A DNA stretch of 64,000 nt from an uncultured bacterium (GTDB lineage: Bacteria; Bacillota; Clostridia; Oscillospirales; Oscillospiraceae), in NCBI GenBank assembly GCA_947643715.1, contig CANRXB010000011.1:1-64000 (forward strand). The letters run 5' to 3'. Of the stretch, positions 40,293 to 48,535 are shown one piece after another (position 1 is the first letter of the stretch; each line of letters starts with the position of its first letter). The translations under genes and the position numbers were made by a program. The notes under the pieces are model-generated. The model saw only the letters and a list, made by a program, of their open reading frames with translations, was not told the origin of the DNA and searched no databases.

Positions 40293-40693
40293 ATGCCCGC
40301 CCCCTCGATCGCGTCAGCCACCTTGACGATCTCAGCGGCCCTCTGTCTCAGACTCTGGACGCACCGCGCCCGCTCGTGGTCGTTGCCGGGTAGATAGTAG
40401 CCACCGGTCGCCTTGCTGCTCTCCAGAATCGGCGTCCCGCTCATCCTCTCCGCCCGGATCATCGATCGGATCGTCCGAGCGGGAAGGTGCAGCAGGTCCC
40501 ACAGGTGCCGCAGGGGGATGGCGTTCTGCTCGCCTGTGCTCAAAAAATCGCTGATTTTTACCGCTTGCCCCAGCGGGGCGGGTGTGGTATCCTTGTGGTG
40601 GAGATGTGGCCCTGCTTGTGAGGCTGGCCCCGTTTCCACCTGGCCGTCCTGGTGCTGCAACACCGGGGCGGCGTTCTTATTGTCCTGCATCAT
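40289..40693 (-). CDS. 134-residue protein of the early operon
   Basis: The start (ATG at 40693, or the next codon) overlaps the stop of the excisionase-like gene. A disordered N-terminus (MMQDNKNAAPVLQHQDGQVE) is followed by a helical domain with QNAIPLRHLWDLLHLPARTI and RSMIRAERMSGTPILES. This reads like a helix-turn-helix of a replication- or copy-control-associated phage protein. Its end overlaps the replication gene by 4 bp. No family is firmly recognised. Confidence 0.7.
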   Translation of the reverse strand: MMQDNKNAAPVLQHQDGQVETGPASQAGPHLHHKDTTPAPLGQAVKISDFLSTGEQNAIPLRHLWDLLHLPARTIRSMIRAERMSGTPILESSKATGGYYLPGNDHERARCVQSLRQRAAEIVKVADAIEGAGI

Positions 40694-40890
40694 CCTGCAC
40701 CCGCCTTTGCCGCCGTCTGCTGGTCGATCCAGCCTTGCAGCCCGGCCACGCTGACAAGCACCCGACCGCCAACCCGGAAACTGGGGAAGCCCTCCTGGTT
40801 CAAGAGCTGATACAACGTGGGACGCGATATCCCCAACAGCCGCGCCGCCTCGGTGGTGCCCACGGCCAGGGGCTCCAGCTTGTCCACCAT
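40690..40890 (-). CDS. excisionase-like HTH protein
   Basis: 66 residues from an ATG at 40890 that overlaps the stop of the upstream 52-residue gene (TAATG). VGTTEAARLLGISRPTLYQL and the following GFPSFRVGGRVLVSVAGLQG form the HTH_17 / excisionase-type winged helix (AlpA-like). It probably either directs excision with the integrase at 42032 or activates the early operon. Confidence 0.8.
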   Translation of the reverse strand: MVDKLEPLAVGTTEAARLLGISRPTLYQLLNQEGFPSFRVGGRVLVSVAGLQGWIDQQTAAKAGAG

Positions 40891-41048
40891 TAGCCTGCCC
40901 CCCGTTCTGCCTGGGCCTTTTTTGCCACCCGGCGCTCCCAATATCGGCGGTTGTTCTCCCGCACCTTGTCCTTGTTCTTGGCCCGCCATTGCCGGTAATA
41001 CTCCCGGCGTTCCTCTACGGCCAGTTCCTTTAATGTGACTGCTGCCAT
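40890..41048 (-). CDS. 52-residue basic protein, first gene of the early operon
   Basis: ATG at 41048 is preceded by the strong AAAGGAGGG. The product is highly basic (LAVEERREYYRQWRAKNKDK, VRENNRRYWERRVAKKAQAE), a pattern frequent in short proteins of phage early operons that may bind nucleic acid. Its stop overlaps the next start. It is the first gene after the leftward promoter at 41141-41169. Confidence 0.75.
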   Translation of the reverse strand: MAAVTLKELAVEERREYYRQWRAKNKDKVRENNRRYWERRVAKKAQAERGAG

Positions 41049-41083
41049 TTTTCCAAACCCTCCTTTTTTCGTTTATCTTATGC

Positions 41084-41112
41084 TTGACAAGAGGCCGGGA
41101 CGGTGTTACTAT
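41084..41112 (+). promoter_or_regulatory. promoter of the repressor gene
   Basis: Consensus TTGACA (41084-41089), 17-bp spacer, TACTAT (41107-41112). The expected start near 41119 gives a leader of about 107 nt that runs across the opposing early promoter. Confidence 0.7.
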
Positions 41113-41140
41113 ATGTGCGTTCCTTTCTCTTGCGCTTTTT

Positions 41141-41169
41141 ATTTTACTCGCAATAATACGATACGTCAA
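41141..41169 (-). promoter_or_regulatory. leftward early promoter of the element
   Basis: On the minus strand: TTGACG (41164-41169), 17-bp spacer, TAAAAT (41141-41146). The transcript begins near 41134 and crosses the repressor promoter. Confidence 0.75.
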
Positions 41170-41225
41170 GATTTAGAACCCTATTCTCTTAAAGTGCAAC
41201 AGTTTGAAACACAGGAGGGATAAAT

Positions 41226-41900
41226 ATGCCCCGGAAAAACGATCCAGCATACAGCACCGAAAACAGCGTTTTTGCTACAAGGCTTCGAGAAATTATGAAA
41301 GAGCGTGGGGAAAATCAAACTACATTGGCCGATAAAATTACATCGCAATATGTTACAATTCAGAGGCAGACAATATCTCTATACATGAGTGGGCAGAGTA
41401 GGCCAGATACGGAAAGGCTGACAGCTATTTGCAAAACACTGGATGTATCTGCGGATTGGTTACTTGGGCTAACAGATTACAGGACAGCGGACGTGGGCAT
41501 GAGAGATGCTTGCGAATATTTTGGCTTCACGCAGCGAGCGGGTGATATGGTTTCAGCAATCAGAGATGCACGCATTACATCCCAAAATCCCATCATTAGG
41601 AGGCTCGGCTGGTTGCTGAATGAAGTTATTGTAGATTCTTCATTTTTCTTTGGACTTAGAGATTTAAGCCGGGCTTTAGATTACTACTCGGACATATATG
41701 ACCACTTTTCAGAGGAAACTCCAGAAGGGCAGTGGCATGATGTAGGAGAAGTGAGTATCTCAGAACAAGGCATTTTGGACGCCATGATAAGAAATTCCAG
41801 TGAACATTTCAGCTTGATGATAAACAATATTTTAGACAAGGCAGAAACTGAAGAATATGCCAAAGTGAAGGAGTTGTTTCCTAAAGCGAAATATGATTAG
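41226..41900 (+). CDS. Cro/CI-type repressor of the element
   Basis: 224 residues, ATG behind CAGGAGGG. Residues 12-75 are a lambda-repressor-like HTH: FATRLREIMKERGENQTTLA, IQRQTISLYMSGQSRPDTER, and VSADWLLGLTDYRT. The C-terminal 140 residues are helical without the Ser/Lys autoprotease pair of CI/LexA, so induction would not be by self-cleavage; satellite repressors such as SaPI Stl are instead relieved by a helper-phage protein. The gene is clearly more AT-rich than its neighbours. It faces the divergent early operon. Confidence 0.88.
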   Translation: MPRKNDPAYSTENSVFATRLREIMKERGENQTTLADKITSQYVTIQRQTISLYMSGQSRPDTERLTAICKTLDVSADWLLGLTDYRTADVGMRDACEYFGFTQRAGDMVSAIRDARITSQNPIIRRLGWLLNEVIVDSSFFFGLRDLSRALDYYSDIYDHFSEETPEGQWHDVGEVSISEQGILDAMIRNSSEHFSLMINNILDKAETEEYAKVKELFPKAKYD

Positions 41901-41969
41901 TAATTATGGAGAATCGGGTCAAGGCAAATAAAAACCGCCCCCGGTGCTGACACACCAGGGACGGCTATA

Positions 41970-42000
41970 GGGGCAGTAAACTTTGCGGGCCTACTGCCCC
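41970..42000 (+). terminator. terminator between repressor and integrase
   Basis: Perfect 9-bp stem GGGGCAGTA/TACTGCCCC with a 13-nt loop, followed by TCTATCTTATC. Confidence 0.65.
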
Positions 42001-42031
42001 TCTATCTTATCAGAATTTGGAGGGAATTTCA

Positions 42032-43207
42032 ATGCCAAGAAAATCAACCCGCAACGCCCAGGGCGGCGGCACCATCCGGCAGCGGCCTGATGGGAGATGG
42101 GAGGCCCGGTATACTGTAGGCAGGGACCCGGGGACCGGGAAACAGATCCAGCGCAGTGTCTACGGCTCCACACAAAAGGAGGTTAGGCAAAAGCTGGCGC
42201 AAATCACTGCCGCCATAGACAAGGGCACATATCAGGCCCCCAACAAAATCACCGTAGCCGCATGGATGGAAGAATGGCTCGCCACATTTTGCGAGAACAA
42301 GGTGAAGCCGCTGACGCTCCAGAGCTACCGGGCCTCCATAAAGAACCACATCATACCCGCCATTGGAGCAATGGAGCTCCAGGCAATCAAGGGCGCCCAC
42401 ATTCAGCGCCTGTACAACTCCATGACCCGAGCGGGCCTATCTGGAAAGACGGTCAAGAACACCAGCGCCATCATGCACAAAGCGTTCAGCGTGGCCCTGA
42501 AGCAGGGGATCATCGCCGTCAACCCCTGTGACGCAGCAGAACTGCCAAAGGCAGAGCGCAAGGAAATTCGCCCGCTCGCGGATGATGAGATTCCTCTGTT
42601 CCTCGTGGCTATTGACAGCTCTCCCATGCGTAACGCCTACGCCCTGTGCCTGTTTGCCGGTCTGCGGGAAGGGGAGTGCTTGGGCCTGTCCTGGAAACAG
42701 GTGGACTTTGAGAAGGGTAGGATCACAGTAAGCCAACAGCTCCAGAAAGAGAATACCAAAGGGGGGCGGTACTACATTGCCCCCAGCACCAAGAGCGGCA
42801 AGCCCCGCACCATCGAGCCGCCGCCCATCGCCTTTGAATACCTCCGGGCCGAGCGGGTGAAGCAGCTTGAGAGCCGCTTGAGGGCTGGTCCGGCCTGGAG
42901 CAACCCGGACGATTTAGTGTTCACAGATGAAGCTGGAGGCCACTATGCTATCCACACCTTCTACAAACGGTTCAAAGCCATTGCTGCCAGCATTGGTCGT
43001 CCAGACGCAAGGCCCCATGACCTCCGGCACACGGCGGCGACCGTAGCCATTGCAAGCGGCGCGGACATTAAAAGCGTCCAGGACCTGTTGGGCCACGCCA
43101 CCGCCTCCTTCACACTGAACGTTTACGCCCACACATCTGAACAGATGATGAAGGACACGGCGGCGCGGATGCAGAGTTACTATGACGGGCTGGCCGCGAA
43201 AGGGTAA
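42032..43207 (+). CDS. int: tyrosine-type site-specific integrase
   Basis: 391 residues from an ATG at 42032 with GGAGGG upstream. It has an N-terminal AP2-like arm-binding part (GGGTIRQRPDGRWEARYTVG), a SAM-like core-binding domain (70-170) and a catalytic domain. Catalytic residues: R212 in FAGLREGE, K in TKSGKPRT (254-260), H329 and R332 in HDLRHTAA, H355 in LLGHATAS, and Y365 in NVYAHTSE. It lies 88 bp from the 25-bp att repeat at the tRNA-Ser 3' end, the usual place for such an enzyme. It should catalyse integration and, with the excisionase, excision. Confidence 0.96.
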   Translation: MPRKSTRNAQGGGTIRQRPDGRWEARYTVGRDPGTGKQIQRSVYGSTQKEVRQKLAQITAAIDKGTYQAPNKITVAAWMEEWLATFCENKVKPLTLQSYRASIKNHIIPAIGAMELQAIKGAHIQRLYNSMTRAGLSGKTVKNTSAIMHKAFSVALKQGIIAVNPCDAAELPKAERKEIRPLADDEIPLFLVAIDSSPMRNAYALCLFAGLREGECLGLSWKQVDFEKGRITVSQQLQKENTKGGRYYIAPSTKSGKPRTIEPPPIAFEYLRAERVKQLESRLRAGPAWSNPDDLVFTDEAGGHYAIHTFYKRFKAIAASIGRPDARPHDLRHTAATVAIASGADIKSVQDLLGHATASFTLNVYAHTSEQMMKDTAARMQSYYDGLAAKG

Positions 43208-43260
43208 ATAACCTGTAAAGGGTAAATTAAAGGGTCAAACCCCGAAAATAGACGGCAAAA

Positions 43261-43290
43261 AAGCCTTGAACCCATTGAGATTCAAGGCTT
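43261..43290 (+). terminator. terminator of the integrase gene
   Basis: Stem AAGCCTTGAA with its exact complement around a 10-nt loop, followed by TGCTTTT. Confidence 0.8.
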
Positions 43291-43294
43291 TGCT

Positions 43295-43319
43295 TTTGGC
43301 GCGGAAGGAGGGATTTGAA
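43295..43319. repeat. attachment-site copy (attR) in tRNA-Ser(GCU)
   Basis: 25 bp identical to 32430-32454; covers the CCA end, the acceptor 3' strand and part of the T arm of the tRNA gene. It marks the right end of the integrated element. Confidence 0.85.
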
Positions 43320-43387
43320 CCCTCGCACGGTTTTACCCGCCTACTCCCTTAGCAGGGGAGCCCCTTCGGCCACTTGGGTACTTCCGC
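43297..43387 (-). tRNA. tRNA-Ser(GCU)
   Basis: 91 nt with encoded CCA. Acceptor stem GCGGAAG/CTTCCGC; anticodon stem CTCCC/GGGAG with loop CTGCTAA, giving anticodon GCU; a long variable arm as expected for tRNA-Ser; T loop GTTCAAATC. Its 3' end is the integration site of the mobile element and is restored by it. Confidence 0.97.
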
Positions 43388-43419
43388 ATGCCGAAAAACG
43401 TATCGATGGACTTTTGATC

Positions 43420-43506
43420 TGGCGGAGAGAGTGGGATTCGAACCCACGGCCCTTTCGGGTCACCGGTTTTCAAGACCGGCTCCTTAAACCACTCGGACAT
43501 CTCTCC
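43420..43506 (-). tRNA. tRNA-Ser(UGA)
   Basis: 87 nt with encoded CCA. Acceptor stem GGAGAGA/TCTCTCC; anticodon loop CTTGAAA between CCGGT and ACCGG, anticodon UGA; long variable arm; T loop GTTCGAATC. It is transcribed first of the two tandem tRNA genes from the promoter at 43536-43564. Confidence 0.97.
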
Positions 43507-43535
43507 AAATCAAGGACCGCTTAAATGCAAGGTTC

Positions 43536-43564
43536 ATGTTACCATATCTCGATACGTTTGTCAA
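43536..43564 (-). promoter_or_regulatory. promoter of the two tRNA-Ser genes
   Basis: On the minus strand: consensus TTGACA (43559-43564), 17-bp spacer, TAACAT (43536-43541), 30 bp upstream of tRNA-Ser(UGA). Confidence 0.8.
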
Positions 43565-43697
43565 CGGGCAATTTTATCTTTTGGCCAGCCCCTCCTTGAG
43601 CACACCTGTGGGGTTCCCATCGCCGGCAATCTTGTCTGCCGGCGTTCGAGCGTCTAACCACACTCCTATCCCCAGAGCACACAGATGCCCCCAATGG

Positions 43698-43738
43698 CAA
43701 GGCAGCCACATGACGCCGAAGCGTCTGTGGCTGCCTTG
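43698..43738 (-). terminator. terminator of the PBP gene
   Basis: Perfect 13-bp stem CAAGGCAGCCACA with its complement, inner pairing GACGC/GCGTC, 78 bp beyond the PBP stop. Confidence 0.7.
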
Positions 43739-43816
43739 TTTGAAAGTGTCTCTTGCTGATCGGCTCCACATGCCGGACATTGGAGCCCCGCTCGCTGGAC
43801 GGGCATGTCTATGAGC

Positions 43817-46642
43817 TCATCCTGTGCCCCACATATCGCCCCAGTCGCCCACCGGGACGAAGGGATCGTCGTTCGGCGTCTCGATGGGCGGGGACGGCTC
43901 AAAGCTGGGCAGCGGGTCGAAGCTTGGCACCGGGTCCATACTGGGCCAGGGGTCCATGCTGGGTGGGATGATGGGCTGATCCTCGGACGGTTCCGGCGTC
44001 TCGAACGTCCAGTCGGAAGGCTGGACCGGGGGATCGTCTGTTGGCACTGGGGGCGAAGGCTCCGGCACGGAGGTGTGGACATAGCAATAGCGCAGGTGCT
44101 CCGGGATCGCTTCGTAATAACTCAGCAACGCGTTCGCGTCCCCCACGTGGACGGAAGCGGACGCCAGCTCCCGCTCGTAGTTCACCATATAGACCGTCTT
44201 GACCCGGTCCTCCGGGCAGAATTCTCCGGCCAGATGATAGCGGTCGGTGGGGTTGCTGTTGGCATCCAGGATTGGACTGTCCAGGCAGATGTCCACCGGC
44301 GCGTGGCACTCGCAGTAGCCCTGCGGGGCGTCTGCTGCGAACAGCCGGAACGACTGCACCCGGCTGCCCCGCACGTCGAGCTCGCAGTCCGGAGTGGAAC
44401 GCTTGCCGCAGTCCCGGCAGATGGAATAGGTGTTCAGGGTATCCGGCACGTCGAAAGCCTTGTTCTCCTTTTCTTCGTGGAGGATGGCCATGACCTTTTG
44501 CCACAGGGGCACCGATGGATTGTAGCCTGTGCGGTTGATTACTTCGCTGTTGGGATAGCCTGTCCACACTGCGGCGGTGTAGTAGGAGGTGTAGCCGCAG
44601 AACCACAGATCGTACCAGTCGTTGGTGGTGCCCGTCTTGCCGGCCACGGTCTGGCCGGAGATGCGGGCCCCTGTGCCGGTCCCTGCGGCGACGGCGTTGG
44701 TGAGCATGGAGTTGATATAATAAGCGGTGGTGTTCTTGATGACGTATTCCGTCTTGGGGCGGTTGTCCACGATCACGGTCTTGTTGGCGTCCCGGATCTC
44801 CAGCACAGTGGTGGCTTTGGTGAAAGCACCGTTGCGGGGGAAGGTGGCGAAGGCCGCCGCCATCTCATAGGTGGACACGCCCCGGGTCAAGCCGCCCATG
44901 GCCAAGGGACTGCGGTCGATGTCCGACTTTATCTGGCCTGTGCTGGTCACCAAGTAAGGCTCCAGGGAGGTGATGCCATACCGCTGGGTCATATACTCAT
45001 AAGACGTCTGGGGCGTGACCTGATCCAGCACCCGCACGGCCACGGTGTTCACCGACCGTGTCACCGCATCCAGGATCGTGGTCAGGCCCCGATAACCGGC
45101 GGGGGCGTTGGTGGGCCAGATGCCTCCATTGAGCTGGAAGGGATTGTCGTCCACCACGGTGGCGGGGGAGATCAGCCCCATCTCCAGGCCGGGAGAGTAT
45201 ACGGACAAGGGCTTGATGGAGGAACCGGGCTGACGCTTGGTGTCCACCGGCGTGTTCCAGCCCCGGTTCACCGTCTTTTCCTGGGTGCTGCCCATGGCTA
45301 CCACGTAGCCGGTGGAATTGTCCACCACAGTGATGGCGGACATGAGCCGCTGGCCGGTACGGGAGGACACCTGGTCCAGATTGGCCCGGTCGTTATAGAT
45401 GGCGTCCACCGCCGCCTGCACATCGGGGTCGTAGGCCACGATGATGGACAGTCCGCCGCTGAACACCCTCTGGCGGCACATCTCTTCGCTGAGCTGGGTG
45501 TGTTCCCGCAGGGTGTCGATGGATTCGGTGATGGCGGCCTCCACGTACCATGGGTACACTGTGGACGGGGCCTTGTCCTCCAAGTGGTCCGGATCGTCCT
45601 GGGACCCTTGTACGTCACGCCTGAACACCAGAGGCTGGGCGATAGCGGCGTCCCGTTCTGCCTCGGTGATGTAGGCCCCGTCCGGCGAGATGTCCTCTTT
45701 GGCCATCTCCTTCAGGATGCGCTCCTGCCGGGACTTGTTGAAGTCCCGGTTGGTCCACACCGAGCCATTATCATAAGAATGCTTCGCCCCGCAGTACTCG
45801 CACACGTCGTCCTTCGTCAAGGAGTAGAGCTTGCATTCCTTGCACTGATAACGCACCACGTCCACCATGCCGTAAGGGGCATAGAGGGACGGGTTGTTGG
45901 TGATCCCTGCGAGGCTGGCGCACTCGGCCAGGGTGAGGTCGGACACGTTCTTGCCGAAGTAGTACTGGGACGCGGCCTGGACGCCGGAGCAGCCGTTGCC
46001 CAGGTAGATCTTGTTGAGGTAAAAGGTGAGCAGCTCCTCTTTCCCGTAGTTCTTTTCCAGCTCCAAGGCGGTGAAGATCTCCAGGATCTTCCGGGTGACG
46101 GTGACGTCGTCATATTCGGTGACGTTCTTGATGAGCTGCTGGGTGATGGTGGAGCCGCCCTGGATGTTGCCGCCGGTGAACATGCGCAGCAATCCCGCGC
46201 CGGTGCGCCGCCAGTCCACACCGTGGTGGGAGCGGAAGCGCTTGTCCTCGATGGCGATGAAGGCGTTGATCAGGTCCTCGGGGATGTCCTTGTACTCCAC
46301 CAATTCCCGGTTCTCGCTGCCCACCAGGGTCTGGAGCTCCACCAATTCTCCGGTCTGCTTGTCCTGATAATAGATCACCGAGTTCTCATTCATCGAGTAG
46401 GAGGACAGGTCCAGGTAGGTCTTGGGCATGACCGCCGTGCGCACATAGACGGCGGCGTAGCACACCATGAAGCAGCCGGTGACGATCCCGATCAGCAGCA
46501 GCGTGCCGATGAGCTGGAAGATGCGGATGATGATGGTCAGCACGATGGGGCGGCGGCGCCGCTTGCGCCGGGGCTCCTGACGCCGTTCGCCGCCTTGGGG
46601 GGACGGGCGTTCCGAGGCATGGTTTTGGTTCATGTCTGACAT
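43817..46642 (-). CDS. class A penicillin-binding protein (glycosyltransferase and transpeptidase)
   Basis: 941 residues. A basic cytoplasmic tail and one membrane helix (about 34-70) precede a GT51 domain (EDKRF at 132-136, GGSTITQQ at 162-169) and a transpeptidase domain (SSIK at 474-477, SVN at 530-532, and GKTGT further on). It polymerises and crosslinks peptidoglycan outside the membrane. Between the domains is an unusual zinc-ribbon-like insert: YQCKEC (C267, C270) and CEYC (C281, C284). A Pro/Glu-rich tail ends the protein. It has its own promoter (46768-46796) and terminator. Confidence 0.95.
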   Translation of the reverse strand: MSDMNQNHASERPSPQGGERRQEPRRKRRRRPIVLTIIIRIFQLIGTLLLIGIVTGCFMVCYAAVYVRTAVMPKTYLDLSSYSMNENSVIYYQDKQTGELVELQTLVGSENRELVEYKDIPEDLINAFIAIEDKRFRSHHGVDWRRTGAGLLRMFTGGNIQGGSTITQQLIKNVTEYDDVTVTRKILEIFTALELEKNYGKEELLTFYLNKIYLGNGCSGVQAASQYYFGKNVSDLTLAECASLAGITNNPSLYAPYGMVDVVRYQCKECKLYSLTKDDVCEYCGAKHSYDNGSVWTNRDFNKSRQERILKEMAKEDISPDGAYITEAERDAAIAQPLVFRRDVQGSQDDPDHLEDKAPSTVYPWYVEAAITESIDTLREHTQLSEEMCRQRVFSGGLSIIVAYDPDVQAAVDAIYNDRANLDQVSSRTGQRLMSAITVVDNSTGYVVAMGSTQEKTVNRGWNTPVDTKRQPGSSIKPLSVYSPGLEMGLISPATVVDDNPFQLNGGIWPTNAPAGYRGLTTILDAVTRSVNTVAVRVLDQVTPQTSYEYMTQRYGITSLEPYLVTSTGQIKSDIDRSPLAMGGLTRGVSTYEMAAAFATFPRNGAFTKATTVLEIRDANKTVIVDNRPKTEYVIKNTTAYYINSMLTNAVAAGTGTGARISGQTVAGKTGTTNDWYDLWFCGYTSYYTAAVWTGYPNSEVINRTGYNPSVPLWQKVMAILHEEKENKAFDVPDTLNTYSICRDCGKRSTPDCELDVRGSRVQSFRLFAADAPQGYCECHAPVDICLDSPILDANSNPTDRYHLAGEFCPEDRVKTVYMVNYERELASASVHVGDANALLSYYEAIPEHLRYCYVHTSVPEPSPPVPTDDPPVQPSDWTFETPEPSEDQPIIPPSMDPWPSMDPVPSFDPLPSFEPSPPIETPNDDPFVPVGDWGDMWGTG

Positions 46643-46767
46643 GTTGAGATCCCTCCGATGTGTTCAAGCCATAAGAGCGCCGCTCCCATGGCGCGGGTCC
46701 CTCTCTACCCCAGGCCGGTCGGCCTTTTCCCGCCGCCGCGTCAAAGACCGCAGCGATCGTTCTGGAC

Positions 46768-46796
46768 ATTATATCACGCCGGAGGGCATTTGTCCA
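46768..46796 (-). promoter_or_regulatory. promoter of the PBP gene
   Basis: On the minus strand: TGGACA (46791-46796), 17-bp spacer, extended -10 TGA-TATAAT (46768-46773). Confidence 0.75.
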
Positions 46797-46814
46797 CCCT
46801 GGCCGCAGAAGGCG

Positions 46815-46844
46815 GAAGGCGGAGGGCCTAGGCCCTCCGCCTTC
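46815..46844 (-). terminator. terminator of the ABC-2 transporter operon
   Basis: A 30-bp perfect palindrome (GAAGGCGGAGGGCC and complement) 10 bp beyond the permease stop. Confidence 0.65.
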
Positions 46845-46854
46845 GTCGTCCGTG

Positions 46855-47586
46855 CTACTGCCGCGCCAGCTTGCGTTGGAACGCAGCGGCCGCGATGCCG
46901 CCGATGAGCGCGGCCCATGCCAGCACCCAAATCAGATGGCCCGGGACAGCGGCCCAATCCCCCGCGAGAGCGGCTCTGGCCGCGTCCGCCCCATGGACGA
47001 AGGGGAGGACGTAGGCCACCGCTTTGAACGCCCCGCCCACTAAGGACAGGTCGAACCAGATGCCCGCCAGCCACGCGGTGGCGTTGGTGAGGATGGCCCC
47101 GCACACGCCTCCCACCTGCTTGTCGTTGAACAGGGTGCCGCACAGCAGGCCCAGCGCGATGAACAGCAGCGCCGACGGGATCAGGCAGGCCACTACCGCC
47201 AGCAGGTTCCAGCTCAGCGGCAGGCCCAACGCCACCGCCGCCGCCATGCAGACCATGCTCTGCCCTACCGCCATGGGCAGCAGGGGCAGCAGATAGCCCA
47301 GGAGGAAGTCCGCGGCCGTCATCGGGGACGCCGCCAGCCGGGCCAGGAAGGCGGACGTGCGGTCTTTGGCGATCAGCAGGCCGGAGAACAGCGCCATGAA
47401 GGTGCAGCCGAACAGCGCGATGCCCGGGGCCAGGAACTCCAGCTCGAAGACGTGCACCGGGACGTTGCGCTGGATGAGGGTCATCAGCCCCAGCAGCACC
47501 AGGGGGAAGCCCAGCCCAAAGAACATGGTCAGCGGATCGCGGAGCAGTTCCTTCGCGTTCCGTTTGGCAAACGCCGCCGCCCTCAT
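46855..47586 (-). CDS. ABC-2 type transporter permease
   Basis: 243 residues with about six membrane helices and the ABC-2 layout: cytoplasmic start KRNAKELLRDPLTMFFGLGF, then FSGLLIAKDRTSAFLARLAA and LPFVHGADAARAAL. It probably exports a drug, lipid or peptide with the ATPase encoded upstream. The start overlaps the ATPase stop by 4 bp (ATGA). Confidence 0.9.
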   Translation of the reverse strand: MRAAAFAKRNAKELLRDPLTMFFGLGFPLVLLGLMTLIQRNVPVHVFELEFLAPGIALFGCTFMALFSGLLIAKDRTSAFLARLAASPMTAADFLLGYLLPLLPMAVGQSMVCMAAAVALGLPLSWNLLAVVACLIPSALLFIALGLLCGTLFNDKQVGGVCGAILTNATAWLAGIWFDLSLVGGAFKAVAYVLPFVHGADAARAALAGDWAAVPGHLIWVLAWAALIGGIAAAAFQRKLARQ

Positions 47587-48302
47587 GACGCCGCCCCCTC
47601 TCCGGCCAGGGCCACGAAAGCGTCCTCGAAGCTGTCGCAGCCCGCCAGCGCTTCCAGCTCCTGGGCCGTCCCCACCGCCCGGAGGCGGCCTGCGTTCATG
47701 ATGCCGATCCGGTCGGCCAGGGACACGGCCTCCTCTAAGTAGTGGGTGGTCAGGACGATGGTGGTGTGCCCCTTCAGCCCACGGATGACGGACCACAGCT
47801 CCCGCCGGGCCAGCACGTCCAGCCCCAGGGTGGGCTCGTCCAGGAACAGCACCTCGGGCCGGGACACCAGCGCCATGGCGATGGACAGCCGGCGCTGCCA
47901 CCCGCCGGACAGCGTCTTGGCGCGGGCCTTCACCCATGGGCCCAGGCCGAGCCGGTCCATCATCTGGGCGGTGCGCTCTTTGGGGCAGCCGTAGATGCCC
48001 ACCATCAGATCCAGGTTCTCCTCCACGGTGAGGTTGGGCGCCACCGCCGTCTCCTGGGGGGAGACGGCCAAGACCTCCTTGGCCTGGTGGCTCCGGGTGC
48101 ACACGCTGCGGCCCATGAGCAGGGCGTCCCCCTGCGTCGGGACGGTGAGGCAGGACAGCATCCGGATGGTCGTGGATTTCCCCGCTCCGTTCACCCCCAG
48201 AAGGGCGAACAGCTCCCCTGCCGGGACGCACAGATCCAGCTCGTCCACCACCCGGCGGCCGGCGTACTCTTTGGTGAGGCCCATGATCTGGATGGCGTTC
48301 AT
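47583..48302 (-). CDS. ABC transporter ATP-binding protein (drug-export type)
   Basis: 239 residues. Walker A LLGVNGAGKSTTIRMLSCL, Q-loop SPQETAVAPNLTVEENLD, signature LSGGWQRRLSIAMAL, Walker B EVLFLDEPTLGLD and H-loop LTTHYLEEA are intact. It is the CcmA/NatA type of ATPase that partners ABC-2 permeases. Coupled to the AbrB-like gene upstream and the permease downstream by ATGA overlaps, so regulator and transporter form one operon. Confidence 0.94.
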   Translation of the reverse strand: MNAIQIMGLTKEYAGRRVVDELDLCVPAGELFALLGVNGAGKSTTIRMLSCLTVPTQGDALLMGRSVCTRSHQAKEVLAVSPQETAVAPNLTVEENLDLMVGIYGCPKERTAQMMDRLGLGPWVKARAKTLSGGWQRRLSIAMALVSRPEVLFLDEPTLGLDVLARRELWSVIRGLKGHTTIVLTTHYLEEAVSLADRIGIMNAGRLRAVGTAQELEALAGCDSFEDAFVALAGEGAAS

Positions 48303-48535
48303 CGTGCGCCCTCCTCGTTCTCCTGTCTGGCCTGACGGATGGACTCGTTCATGAAGTCCATCATCCCGTCGAAGGCCACGATGGCGATGCCCTTCTTCTC
48401 GTCGGCCATCAGCAGGAGGCTGTCCCCGGGTTCGATCTCGAACATCTCCCGGACCTCCTTGGGGATGACGATCTGGCCCTTGTCCCCCACTCGCACCGTA
48501 CTGAGGAACTTGTCCCGAGGGATCTTCATCTTCAT
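48299..48535 (-). CDS. AbrB/SpoVT-type transcription regulator
   Basis: 78 residues. The swapped-hairpin DNA-binding domain is clear: VRVGDKGQIVIPKEVREMFE, EPGDSLLLMADEKKGIAI. The C-terminal helix SIRQARQENEEGAR is short. Its position as the first known gene of a transporter operon suggests that it autoregulates it. Its start overlaps the stop of a 27-codon upstream ORF. Confidence 0.92.
   Translation of the reverse strand: MKMKIPRDKFLSTVRVGDKGQIVIPKEVREMFEIEPGDSLLLMADEKKGIAIVAFDGMMDFMNESIRQARQENEEGAR

Larger units (their letters stand above)
43507..43816. other. 310-bp intergenic stretch: tRNA promoter and PBP terminators
   Basis: No gene. It holds the tRNA promoter (43536-43564), a hairpin CGCCGGCA/TGCCGGCG at about 43621-43644 and the strong hairpin at 43698-43738. 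Confidence 0.7.

Noticed and set aside
43805-46639. A 944-codon plus-strand open frame opposite the PBP gene
   Set aside because: Antisense shadow with no recognisable motif; the PBP on the other strand has all catalytic motifs.
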